DNA of 15,123 nt. It comes from an uncultured Eubacteriales bacterium (GTDB lineage Bacteria; Bacillota; Clostridia; Oscillospirales; Oscillospiraceae). The translations under genes and the position numbers were made by a program. Below the pieces are notes generated by a model. The model made no database searches. It was not told the origin of the DNA and saw only the letters and a program-made list of their open reading frames with translations. The stretch lies in the NCBI GenBank assembly GCA_900549485.1, contig UROG01000049.1, positions 1-15,123 of the forward strand. The letters are read 5' to 3'. This document shows, one piece after another, positions 1-6,559 of this stretch; position 1 is the first letter of the stretch; each line of letters starts with the position of its first letter.

Positions 1-55
<55 letters not shown>

Positions 56-56
56 T

Positions 57-94
57 CCACCGTCTCATTTTTGAGACGGTGGGTTTTTTATTTT
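57..94 (+). terminator. Intrinsic terminator of the rRNA operon
   Basis: An 11-bp perfect stem (CCACCGTCTCA at 57-67 and TGAGACGGTGG at 72-82) closes a TTTT loop and is followed by GTTTTTTATTTT. The U tract lies on the + strand side only, so it ends transcription coming from the 5S rRNA. Confidence 0.93.
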
Positions 95-101
95 AAAGAA
101 C

Positions 102-131
102 GGTTTACGTCAATAGTTGGGGTAGAGCAAA
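102..131 (+). repeat. Terminator-associated repeat, left copy
   Basis: Positions 109-131 are identical over 23 bp to 15082-15104 at the other end of the window (core TCAATAGTTGGGGTAGAGC). The preceding bases (GGTTTAC) are a degraded version of the GGCTCTAT that starts the two right-hand copies. It begins eight bases after the 5S terminator. The GG start and TGTCAA-like core recall, from memory, the ends of ISL3-family insertion sequences. That family link is an inference and no transposase is present. Confidence 0.75.
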
Positions 132-145
132 TTAAGTAGGATTTA

Positions 146-173
146 AAAGGTTCTAAAATAAAGGTTCTAAAGT
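146..173 (+). repeat. Two tandem 14-bp units
   Basis: AAAGGTTCTAAAAT (146-159) is followed directly by AAAGGTTCTAAAGT (160-173), differing at one base. GGTTCTAAAGT resembles the GGCTCTATGT start of the right-edge repeats, so this may be a degraded, duplicated element end. No promoter or operator role is evident. Confidence 0.6.
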
Positions 174-177
174 AAAT

Positions 178-223
178 GTTGGGTGTGCTTATCCAGAACG
201 GATGCGTCATACCCAGCTTTTTT
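178..223 (+). terminator. Hairpin element with T tract, left copy
   Basis: The stem pairs 178-194 with 200-217 around the loop AGAAC. It uses several G-U pairs, one bulge (207) and one mismatch (189/205). Six T residues (218-223) follow, so it could act as a + strand terminator, backing up the one at 57-94 and insulating the downstream genes. It is clearly related to the hairpin at 15002-15038, sharing the GTTGGG start, a TATCC apex and a 5-nt loop, so it may primarily be a copy of a repeated element. Confidence 0.65.
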
Positions 224-456
224 CTTGAAAAATGCAAAAAAGAAGCAGAGCATACAAAGGAAATCCTTTAGAATGAAGCTGCGGCACAGCAATGAAAGGG
301 ACTCAATATGACAAAAGGCTCGCGGCAATTGTTGAGACAGTATGATATCAAATAAATCCTGCATACAATGGGCGGAAAAATGTCTCTCAAATTGCCGTAA
401 TTCTGACTGCGGCGGTCAAGAAGAGAAACGCTGCGAACGCGGAACAAAAGATTTCC
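224..456. other. Non-coding stretch with imperfect inverted repeat
   Basis: No convincing gene is seen; the short reading frames here have no family resemblance and no good ribosome-binding site. It contains a small hairpin (AAAGG-AAAT-CCTTT near 257-270). It also contains an imperfect inverted repeat: GGCAATT at 324-330 plus GAGAC at 334-338 against GTCTC at 382-386 plus AATTGCC at 390-396, with GTATG/CATAC nested inside. It may be a remnant of a small mobile element or an undetected regulatory RNA. Confidence 0.5.
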
Positions 457-485
457 TTGCAATACTTATGTGCGGGTGATAATAT
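457..485 (+). promoter_or_regulatory. Sigma-A type promoter of the dlt-like operon
   Basis: A TTGCAA box at 457-462 and a TAATAT box at 480-485 are separated by 17 bp, the ideal spacing. Transcription would start near 492, giving a leader of about 40 nt before the first start codon at 531. The same TTGCAA box is used by the promoter at 5888. Confidence 0.7.
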
Positions 486-530
486 AAAAAAGTAGTAATA
501 AAAGATACCTTGCACGGAGGATATAATTAT

Positions 531-2039
531 ATGATATATAACGTACTTCAATATTTGGAAAACTCTGCGGAAAGGTGTCCGGATAAGATCGCGCTGGAGG
601 ATGAATTCGGAAGCGTGACCTACAGGGAGTACGAGAATTCTGCAAAGACGATCGGTACATATATTTCAAGGAAAGCGGAAGGTGTTACGGGCGCGCCGGT
701 TGCCGTGCTCATGGACAGAAACGCCAAATCGGTCTGCGCTTTTATGGGCGTTGTTTACAGCGGTAATTTTTATGTGCCGATCGACTCGGCAATGCCGCAG
801 GAGAGGATCGATCTGATCTATAAAACACTTTCCCCGGTCCTTACGCTGGACGCACGCAATATCGAGGATGAGCACGGCGAGGAGAGGGCAGTGAGCTTTA
901 CGGAGGCTGTGAACAGCGGTGAGATTGACGAGGCGCTGCTTCGGAAGATCCGGGATGGACATATCAATACCGACCCGCTGTATTCCATATTTACCTCCGG
1001 CTCAACGGGCGTACCCAAGGGAGTGCTTATAAGCCACCGCTCGGTTATAGACCTTGTGGGCAGCTTTGAGGAAGCGTTCGCCTTTTCGGATGAGGACGTT
1101 TTCGGCAACCAGGCTCCGTTTGATTTTGACGTGTCTGTAAAGGACATCTACAACGCGATGTATGTCGGGGCAAGCGTGCAGATCATTCCGAAAAGGTGCT
1201 TCAAAACGCCTAAGCTCCTACTGGACTATTTGCAGGAAAAGCGCATCAACACACTGATCTGGGCGGTTTCTGCGCTGAGGATCGTGGCGGATTTCAAGGC
1301 GCTTGACGGCAGAGAGCTGGAGCTGAAAAACATAATGTTCTCCGGTGAGGTAATGCCGGTCAAGTCGCTCAAATATTGGATGGAGCATGTCCCCAGCGCA
1401 CGGTATGTCAACCTGTACGGACCGACGGAGATCACGTGCAACTGCACATACCATATTATAGACAAGAGCGTCCCCCTGCGCGACGACGAGAAAATACCCG
1501 TCGGAAAAGCTTTTAGGAACACCAGAGTCTTTCTTAAAAGCGAAAAGGACGAAAAGATCACAAAGCCCGGCGAGCTGGGCGAAATATGCGTCGAGGGGAC
1601 CTGTCTTGCCCTTGGCTATTGGAATAATGCGGAAAAAACGAACGCGGTCTTTGTACGCAATCCTCTGATAAGCGCGTACTATTCCGGCATATACAAAACG
1701 GGCGATCTCGGCTATTATAACGACGATTATGAGATAATCTTCGCATCCCGCAAGGATTATCAGATAAAGCACATGGGACACAGGATAGAGCTTGGTGAGA
1801 TCGAGGTCGCACTGAATGCAATACCGTTTCTGACAGTTGCCTGCTGTGTATACGACAGCGAAAGAGAGCGCATAATCTGCCATTATCAGGCGGAGGCGGA
1901 CTGCAAGAAAGAGATCGTTATGGAGCTTTCCAAAAAGCTGCCGAAATATATGTGGCCGAACGTATATGTCAGACACGACGCACTGCCGCTCAATAAGAAC
2001 GGCAAAATAGACAGAGTAAAGCTGAAAAACGAAATGTGA
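531..2039 (+). CDS. dltA: DltA-like D-alanine (amino acid) adenylating ligase
   Basis: This is an ANL-superfamily adenylation enzyme of 502 residues, the usual DltA length. The family activates D-alanine with ATP and loads it on the phosphopantetheine arm of a carrier protein in the cytoplasm. Visible motifs are the P-loop TSGSTGVPKG (155-164), FDFDVSVKD (197-205, D200 fitting the substrate amino-group Asp), NLYGPTE (294-300), YKTGD (388-392), a hinge motif SRKDYQIKHMGHRIE (406-420) and the C-terminal Lys492 in NKNGKID. The ATG at 531 has GGAGG at 516-520; a TTG at 510 would place this site inside the gene and was not used. The position of DltA's specificity Cys (CGE motif) is Ser271 here (FSGEV). 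It is the first gene of the operon, followed 16 bases later by the carrier gene. D-Ala as substrate is likely but unproven. Confidence 0.88.
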   Translation: MIYNVLQYLENSAERCPDKIALEDEFGSVTYREYENSAKTIGTYISRKAEGVTGAPVAVLMDRNAKSVCAFMGVVYSGNFYVPIDSAMPQERIDLIYKTLSPVLTLDARNIEDEHGEERAVSFTEAVNSGEIDEALLRKIRDGHINTDPLYSIFTSGSTGVPKGVLISHRSVIDLVGSFEEAFAFSDEDVFGNQAPFDFDVSVKDIYNAMYVGASVQIIPKRCFKTPKLLLDYLQEKRINTLIWAVSALRIVADFKALDGRELELKNIMFSGEVMPVKSLKYWMEHVPSARYVNLYGPTEITCNCTYHIIDKSVPLRDDEKIPVGKAFRNTRVFLKSEKDEKITKPGELGEICVEGTCLALGYWNNAEKTNAVFVRNPLISAYYSGIYKTGDLGYYNDDYEIIFASRKDYQIKHMGHRIELGEIEVALNAIPFLTVACCVYDSERERIICHYQAEADCKKEIVMELSKKLPKYMWPNVYVRHDALPLNKNGKIDRVKLKNEM

Positions 2040-2055
2040 GTAAGGAGAGAAAACC

Positions 2056-2283
2056 ATGGAAGAACTTATAAGAATAATGAGCGAGATACGCCCCGACCTT
2101 GATTTTACACTTGAAGACAAGCTGATAGACGACGATGTTCTCGACTCGTTCGATATAATCGCTATCGTCAGCGAGGTAAACGACTTCTTCGGAATAGAGC
2201 TGAATGTAAACGATCTGCTGCCGGAAAACTTCAATTCGGCAGAGGCGCTGTATGAGCTGATCTCAAGGCTGAAAAACAGCTGA
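2056..2283 (+). CDS. dltC: DltC-like aminoacyl carrier protein
   Basis: This is a 75-residue acidic carrier protein of the acyl/peptidyl carrier fold. Ser31 in the motif DVLDSFD is the expected 4'-phosphopantetheine attachment site. In Dlt systems the ligase charges this arm and the membrane MBOAT protein takes the amino acid from it. AAGGAG lies eight bases before the ATG. The next gene starts seven bases after this stop with only a weak ribosome-binding site, so its translation is probably coupled to this one. Its place between the ligase and MBOAT genes differs from the classical A-B-C-D order. A generic acyl carrier protein is unlikely given the neighbours. Confidence 0.87.
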   Translation: MEELIRIMSEIRPDLDFTLEDKLIDDDVLDSFDIIAIVSEVNDFFGIELNVNDLLPENFNSAEALYELISRLKNS

Positions 2284-2290
2284 GACGGAT

Positions 2291-3871
2291 ATGCAGATAG
2301 TATCGTTTGAATTTCTGCTCTTTGCGGCGGCGGTAACGGCGCTGTATTTCATCCTGCCAAAGCGCTTCCAGTGGGCGGTCATTCTGTGCGGCAGCATCGT
2401 TTTTTACGCAGCCGCCGGAGTGAAGTATCTTTTCTATATTCTCTTCATGTCCTTCGTCTCCTATGCCGCTGCGCTGAGACTGGAGAGCGCGGCAAGGCTT
2501 TCCGGCATAGCAATGCCGGCGCTGGCGGGAGAGGAGAAGACTGAAGCAAGGGCACAGCTTCTTTACATCAAAAAATTCATCTGCGCCGCGGCGGTCGTTT
2601 GCGTTGTCGGCGCTTGGGTCATTTTAAAATATTCAAATTTCTTTATCGAAAATTTCAACGCCGTTGCCGGGAGGATAAACGCGGCATGGACGATACCGGC
2701 GGCGACATGGGTGCTTCCGCTCGGCGTTTCGTTCTACACGTTCCATATCGTCGGCTATGTTGTCGATGTCTACCGCGGGAAATATCCCGCAGAGCGGAAT
2801 TTTGCGAAATACCTCACGTTCGTGAGCTTTTTCCCGCATATTGTCCAAGGCCCGTTCAGCCGCTTCGATTCCCTCGGAAAAACGCTGTTTGAGCGGCACG
2901 ACTTTTCGTATGACCGGCTGTGCGAGGGCTGTGCGCGGATATTGTGGGGCGTTTTCAAAAAGCTTATTGTTGCGGACAAGCTTGCCGTCGCGGTGAATAT
3001 AATCCTCGGCAATTATGAAAGCTACCCCGGCGCATTCTCAATTTTTGCCGTGTTCGCCTACTGCATAGAGCTGTACGCCGATTTCTCCGGATACATGGAC
3101 ATCATGTGCGGGCTGTCGCATATCTGGGGCGTCGCCCTCGCGGAGAATTTCCGCCAGCCGTATTTTGCAAAAACTATAGACGAGTTCTGGCGCAGATGGC
3201 ATATCACGCTCGGCGCGTGGTTCAAGGACTATGTGTTTTACCCGGTGTCCATGGGCAAAGTCGGACAGAAGCTGGGGCGTGCCGCAAGAAAAAAGTGGGG
3301 CGCGAAGATGGGGAAGCTTGTCCCGGGGTATTTTGCGCTTATTTTTGTCTGGACGGCGACGGGGCTGTGGCACGGTGCAAACTGGACGTATCTTGTATGG
3401 GGCTACCTGAACCTGCTTGTTATCATGTCCACAATGCAGCTGACCGATTTTTATGATAAGCTCAAGGCAAAGTGCCGTATCAATTCAGATTCTCCGGCGT
3501 GGAAGGCGTTCTGCGTGCTGCGCACGTTCGCTCTGGTTTCGTTCTTCCGTTTCTTCTCGACGCAGCCGACGCTGGAGATCGCGCTTTCGACGCTCAGACA
3601 TGCGCTTTTTGAGCTTCACCCGGGTTCATTCCTGTATCCGTCGGCCTTTTTCTTGGGAATCTCGACTGCGGACAGACATGCCGCAGTTCTGGGAACCGTA
3701 ATCATGCTTACGGTCGATCTGCTGTGCGAATGCGGCAAGTGGAACGCCGTCAAGGAAAAATGTCCCGTTTTCCTGAAAAATGTCTGCTACGCGGCAATGA
3801 TAATACTGATGCTGCTGCTGGTTTCATGGAAGGCTGATATCGTCGGGGGATTCATGTATGCGGATTTTTAA
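2291..3871 (+). CDS. AlgI/DltB-type MBOAT membrane acyltransferase
   Basis: This is a 526-residue polytopic membrane protein of the MBOAT family, which moves acyl groups across the membrane onto extracytoplasmic acceptors. The N-terminus (VSFEFLLFAAAV, then LYFILPKRFQW) and the block LPLGVSFYTFHIVGYVVDVY (142-161) look more like AlgI-type enzymes of polysaccharide acetylation than classical DltB. The conserved core is present: YADFSGYMDI near 262-271, FWRRWHITLGAW (299-310) with His304, and GLWHGANW (358-365) with the catalytic-type His361. With a ligase and carrier directly upstream, the donor is presumably a carrier-bound amino acid. The stop overlaps the next start by 14 bases, indicating translational coupling. 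The symbol dltB fits by context, but the subtype is uncertain. Confidence 0.88.
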   Translation: MQIVSFEFLLFAAAVTALYFILPKRFQWAVILCGSIVFYAAAGVKYLFYILFMSFVSYAAALRLESAARLSGIAMPALAGEEKTEARAQLLYIKKFICAAAVVCVVGAWVILKYSNFFIENFNAVAGRINAAWTIPAATWVLPLGVSFYTFHIVGYVVDVYRGKYPAERNFAKYLTFVSFFPHIVQGPFSRFDSLGKTLFERHDFSYDRLCEGCARILWGVFKKLIVADKLAVAVNIILGNYESYPGAFSIFAVFAYCIELYADFSGYMDIMCGLSHIWGVALAENFRQPYFAKTIDEFWRRWHITLGAWFKDYVFYPVSMGKVGQKLGRAARKKWGAKMGKLVPGYFALIFVWTATGLWHGANWTYLVWGYLNLLVIMSTMQLTDFYDKLKAKCRINSDSPAWKAFCVLRTFALVSFFRFFSTQPTLEIALSTLRHALFELHPGSFLYPSAFFLGISTADRHAAVLGTVIMLTVDLLCECGKWNAVKEKCPVFLKNVCYAAMIILMLLLVSWKADIVGGFMYADF

Positions 3872-5219
3872 AAATAAAACCCTCGGCAGGGTGCTGTCGC
3901 TTCTCTCGATCGTTCTGCTGATAATCGGCATGGATCAGGGGCTGGGCTATCTGCTTGAGCCGATCGAAACGGTATCTTATGCCTCGTATCTCAATCACGA
4001 TATCAGGCAGCTGGAGAAGGCAGGAGAGAAAGCGGACGCCGTTTTTGTCGGCGCATCAAGGACACATTGTACATTTGACCCTGCGGTATTCGAGGATGAG
4101 CTGGGACTGAGATGCGTGATAAATACGGGGCTGCCCGGGCAGACAATCAACTGTACGTATTATCTGACAAAGGATATGATCGAGCGCCTGCACCCGGACA
4201 GAGTGTATATCGGCGTTATGATCGACTCGCTGCTGGAAGGCGAGGATGACATACAGCAAAGGCTGATGACCCTTGACCGGATGTCGCTGAAAAATAAAAT
4301 ACCCATGGCGCTTGATTGCTTTGCCTCTGAAGAGATGCTGTATTTTTTCAAGACGTACAGATACAGCTACCAGCTCAGCTTAGAGCAGATAAAGATGAAT
4401 ATCTATGAAAAGACGGCGTTGCGAGAGACGGGCGCGCATCTGCGCGGAGGAGATCCTGAGCGCGGCGACACGGAAGAATACATAGGGAAAGGCTTTGTTG
4501 ATTACTGGTCTTCTTGCCATACGGGTACGATACCCATAAAGGGCGCGGTCGATTTTTCGCCGGAAAACATCTTAAAGGATAAGCTTAAATATCTCGATGC
4601 GTGTGTCGAGGTATGTAAGAAAAACGGGGTCGAGCCGGTTCTTGTAACAGGCGTGACCTCGGTTATGAGAATGTACGCCTGCACGGGCTATCAGGAGGCA
4701 ACCGACTTCTATAAAAGCTACGCCGAGGCAAACGGAATAAAATATTATAACCTCAACTATATGAAGGACCGCGAAAGCCTGCTGCCGGATGATAAAATGT
4801 ATGACTACAACCACTGCAACGGCGAGGGAGCGCATATCGCAAGCGAATTTTTCGCGCAGATCGTCAAAAAAGAAGAAGCGGGAGAGGACGTTTCGCTGTA
4901 CTTCTACCGCGACCTTGACGATTTCAAGAAAAGCGTGAAAAGGATAGTCGCCGTCGGGGCGGAGATAAGCGAGGGCGAGCGGGAAAACACCGTGCATATA
5001 AGCATAGAGAGCCTTCACAACGACGATGTAACGCCGCTGTACAGAGTGCTTATCTGCGGAGATGGCGGGAACGAATACAGCGCGGCGCAGGATTGGACAA
5101 GAGAGAGCGAGCTTGAGATAGAGCTTGGCGATGCGCCCTCGTATATGATAAAGGTCGAAGCGGGCGCGGAGGACAGATCTTACGGAACGGCAAGTCAGGA
5201 ATATACATATGAGAAATGA
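3858..5219 (+). CDS. DltD-like SGNH-hydrolase-fold membrane-anchored protein
   Basis: The protein has 453 residues and one N-terminal membrane segment (about 10-32), with the rest predicted outside the membrane. Blocks of the SGNH/GDSL fold are visible: FVGASRTHCTFDP with Ser67 as nucleophile candidate, NTGLPGQTIN (89-98) and DYNH (316-319) giving the Asp-His pair. In dlt operons DltD works with DltB in transferring D-alanine to teichoic acid, and in alginate-type systems SGNH partners of the MBOAT do the final transfer. Sequence blocks differ from classical DltD. A C-terminal region (about 345-453) looks rich in beta strands and is not part of the SGNH core. It overlaps the MBOAT gene by 14 bases, which supports a functional pair. 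Confidence 0.78.
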   Translation: MRIFKNKTLGRVLSLLSIVLLIIGMDQGLGYLLEPIETVSYASYLNHDIRQLEKAGEKADAVFVGASRTHCTFDPAVFEDELGLRCVINTGLPGQTINCTYYLTKDMIERLHPDRVYIGVMIDSLLEGEDDIQQRLMTLDRMSLKNKIPMALDCFASEEMLYFFKTYRYSYQLSLEQIKMNIYEKTALRETGAHLRGGDPERGDTEEYIGKGFVDYWSSCHTGTIPIKGAVDFSPENILKDKLKYLDACVEVCKKNGVEPVLVTGVTSVMRMYACTGYQEATDFYKSYAEANGIKYYNLNYMKDRESLLPDDKMYDYNHCNGEGAHIASEFFAQIVKKEEAGEDVSLYFYRDLDDFKKSVKRIVAVGAEISEGERENTVHISIESLHNDDVTPLYRVLICGDGGNEYSAAQDWTRESELEIELGDAPSYMIKVEAGAEDRSYGTASQEYTYEK

Positions 5220-5259
5220 GCTGCCGCTTCTGTGAGGGAGCGTATGCAAGGAGAATGAA

Positions 5260-5850
5260 ATGGAAATACAAATATCGGCAGCAAGCCCGGACGATGCCGC
5301 CGAGCTTCTGGAAATTTATGCGCCATACATAAGGGAAAGCGCCGTTACATTTGAAACCGATGTGCCGACGGTCGGACAGTTCCGGCAGAGGATAGAGCAA
5401 ACACTTGAAAAATATCCGTATATAAAAGCGTCTTCCGACGGGAAAATACTCGGATACGTGTATGCGTCGGAGTTTGACCCGCGGCGCGGTGTTGACCGGC
5501 GCGTGAAAACGAGCATATACGTCAGCCGCAGCGCACACGGCGCGGGAATAGGCCGCCGGCTTTACGGAGCGTTTGAAAGCGCGCTGGCGCTGCAAAATAT
5601 CACAGTCTTGTACGCCTGTATAGCATACGCTGAGGACGAATGTGAGCTTCTCACAAAGAACAGCGTGCTTTTCCATGAAAAAATGGGCTACCGCCCTGTG
5701 TGGCGCTTTCCGAAAGACGGATATAAGTTTGACCGCTGGTTCGATACGCTGATGATGGAAAAGCGCATAGGAGAGCGCGCGGATAAGTCGGCGCCCGTAA
5801 AACTCTTTCCGGAGGTTCGTGCCGAGTTCGAGCAGCTTATGAACGAATAA
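5260..5850 (+). CDS. GNAT N-acetyltransferase, phosphinothricin/methionine sulfoximine type
   Basis: This 196-residue cytoplasmic GNAT protein resembles the Pat/Bar group, which acetylates the amino group of small amino-acid-like compounds using acetyl-CoA. It opens with a typical ISAASPDDAAELLEIYAPYI stretch, carries the acetyl-CoA loop SRSAHGAGIGRRLYG (89-103), and has FHEKMGYR (138-145) near the end of the fold. The tail beyond about residue 170 is longer than in typical members. AAGGAG is six bases before the ATG. It starts 40 bases after the dlt-like cassette with no terminator between, so it is probably co-transcribed. The true substrate cannot be read from sequence. Confidence 0.83.
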   Translation: MEIQISAASPDDAAELLEIYAPYIRESAVTFETDVPTVGQFRQRIEQTLEKYPYIKASSDGKILGYVYASEFDPRRGVDRRVKTSIYVSRSAHGAGIGRRLYGAFESALALQNITVLYACIAYAEDECELLTKNSVLFHEKMGYRPVWRFPKDGYKFDRWFDTLMMEKRIGERADKSAPVKLFPEVRAEFEQLMNE

Positions 5851-5860
5851 AACGCACAGA

Positions 5861-5916
5861 AAATATTGAAAATAACGCAAAAAATGCTTGCAAAGCCAGA
5901 ATAAATGCGCTATAAT
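5861..5916 (+). promoter_or_regulatory. Strong promoter of the ribosomal protein operon with A-rich UP-like region
   Basis: A TTGCAA box (5888-5893) and a perfect TATAAT (5911-5916) are exactly 17 bp apart. Runs of A and T upstream (5861-5887) resemble an UP element. Transcription would begin near 5923, about 240 bases before rpsH. No terminator lies between the acetyltransferase gene and this promoter, so read-through from the dlt-like operon is possible. Confidence 0.85.
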
Positions 5917-5922
5917 AAAGCG

Positions 5923-6160
5923 ATTTATGGCCTGATGGGACCCCCGGCGGCAACGCCGGGGCAAAATAGCGTAAATCAAGGGAAGAAGGCGCAATATCTT
6001 GCGGTCTTCACGCCCGCAAAATTTTGTCGGTAACGGAGGCCGATCACCTCCGCTATTGAATATACGGATGGCGAAAGGCCATGGCCAATCATGTATTGGC
6101 ATGGAACCTCGCCGCCGAAACCGGCTTTTGCCGGTAACTCTAAATCAGGAGGATAAATCC
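5923..6160 (+). promoter_or_regulatory. Structured 5' leader of the rpsH operon
   Basis: The leader folds into a series of hairpins: CCCCGGCG-GCAA-CGCCGGGG (5942-5961), mutually exclusive stems between 5982 and 6019, CGGAGG/CCTCCG (6034-6052), a long interrupted helix (6070-6113) and ACCGGC-TTTT-GCCGGT (6120-6135). AGGAGG for rpsH follows at 6147-6152. The density of stems and the length suggest feedback control of the operon by a ribosomal protein. The 6070-6113 helix has features of an S8 binding site. The regulatory role is inferred. Confidence 0.6.
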
Positions 6161-6559
6161 ATGCAGATCACCGATCCTATTGCCGATATGCTGACTCGCG
6201 TCCGCAATGCCGGCACAGCAAAGCACGAGACCGTTGATGTACCCGCTTCGAAGATGAAGAAGTCCATCGCTGAGATACTGCTCAACGAAGGCTACATCAA
6301 GAACTTCCAGGTTATCGACGACGGTACTCAGGGCATCATCCGCATCACCCTCAAGTATCTCCCCGGCAAGGAGAAAGCCATTCAGGGCCTTCGCCGCGTC
6401 AGCAAACCCGGCCTTCGCGTATACGCCGGCGCTGACGAGCTGCCCCGCGTCCTCAAGGGACTGGGCATTGCTATCATTTCCACATCTAAGGGCGTCATGA
6501 CCGACAAGCAGGCACGCAAAGAGCATGTCGGCGGCGAAGTCCTTGCGTTCGTATGGTAA
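6161..6559 (+). CDS. rpsH: Small ribosomal subunit protein uS8 (S8)
   Basis: At 132 residues this is full length for S8, which binds helix 21 of 16S rRNA and organises the central domain of the 30S subunit. The N-terminus MQITDPIADMLTRVRNA and the C-terminal STSKGVMTDKQARKEHVGGE are diagnostic. ATG 6161 was chosen because AGGAGG is eight bases upstream; the frame stays open further upstream to 5999, but that part is leader sequence with no S8 similarity. Normally rpsH follows rpsN, whereas here it opens the operon. In E. coli S8 is the repressor of the spc operon, which fits its place behind a structured leader. Confidence 0.98.
   Translation: MQITDPIADMLTRVRNAGTAKHETVDVPASKMKKSIAEILLNEGYIKNFQVIDDGTQGIIRITLKYLPGKEKAIQGLRRVSKPGLRVYAGADELPRVLKGLGIAIISTSKGVMTDKQARKEHVGGEVLAFVW

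Noticed and set aside
167..462. Two minus-strand frames of about 65 residues upstream of the dlt promoter
   Set aside because: No recognisable family, cysteine- and serine-rich random-looking composition, no good ribosome-binding sites, and they run across hairpins and repeats.
510..530. Upstream TTG start for the ligase gene
   Set aside because: It would swallow the GGAGG site at 516-520 that serves the ATG at 531, and it adds residues not typical of the family.
5999..6160. An upstream in-frame extension of rpsH beginning with TTG at 5999
   Set aside because: The extra 54 residues have no S8 similarity, cover the hairpin-rich leader, and lack a ribosome-binding site. The standard S8 N-terminus starts at 6161 with AGGAGG before it.
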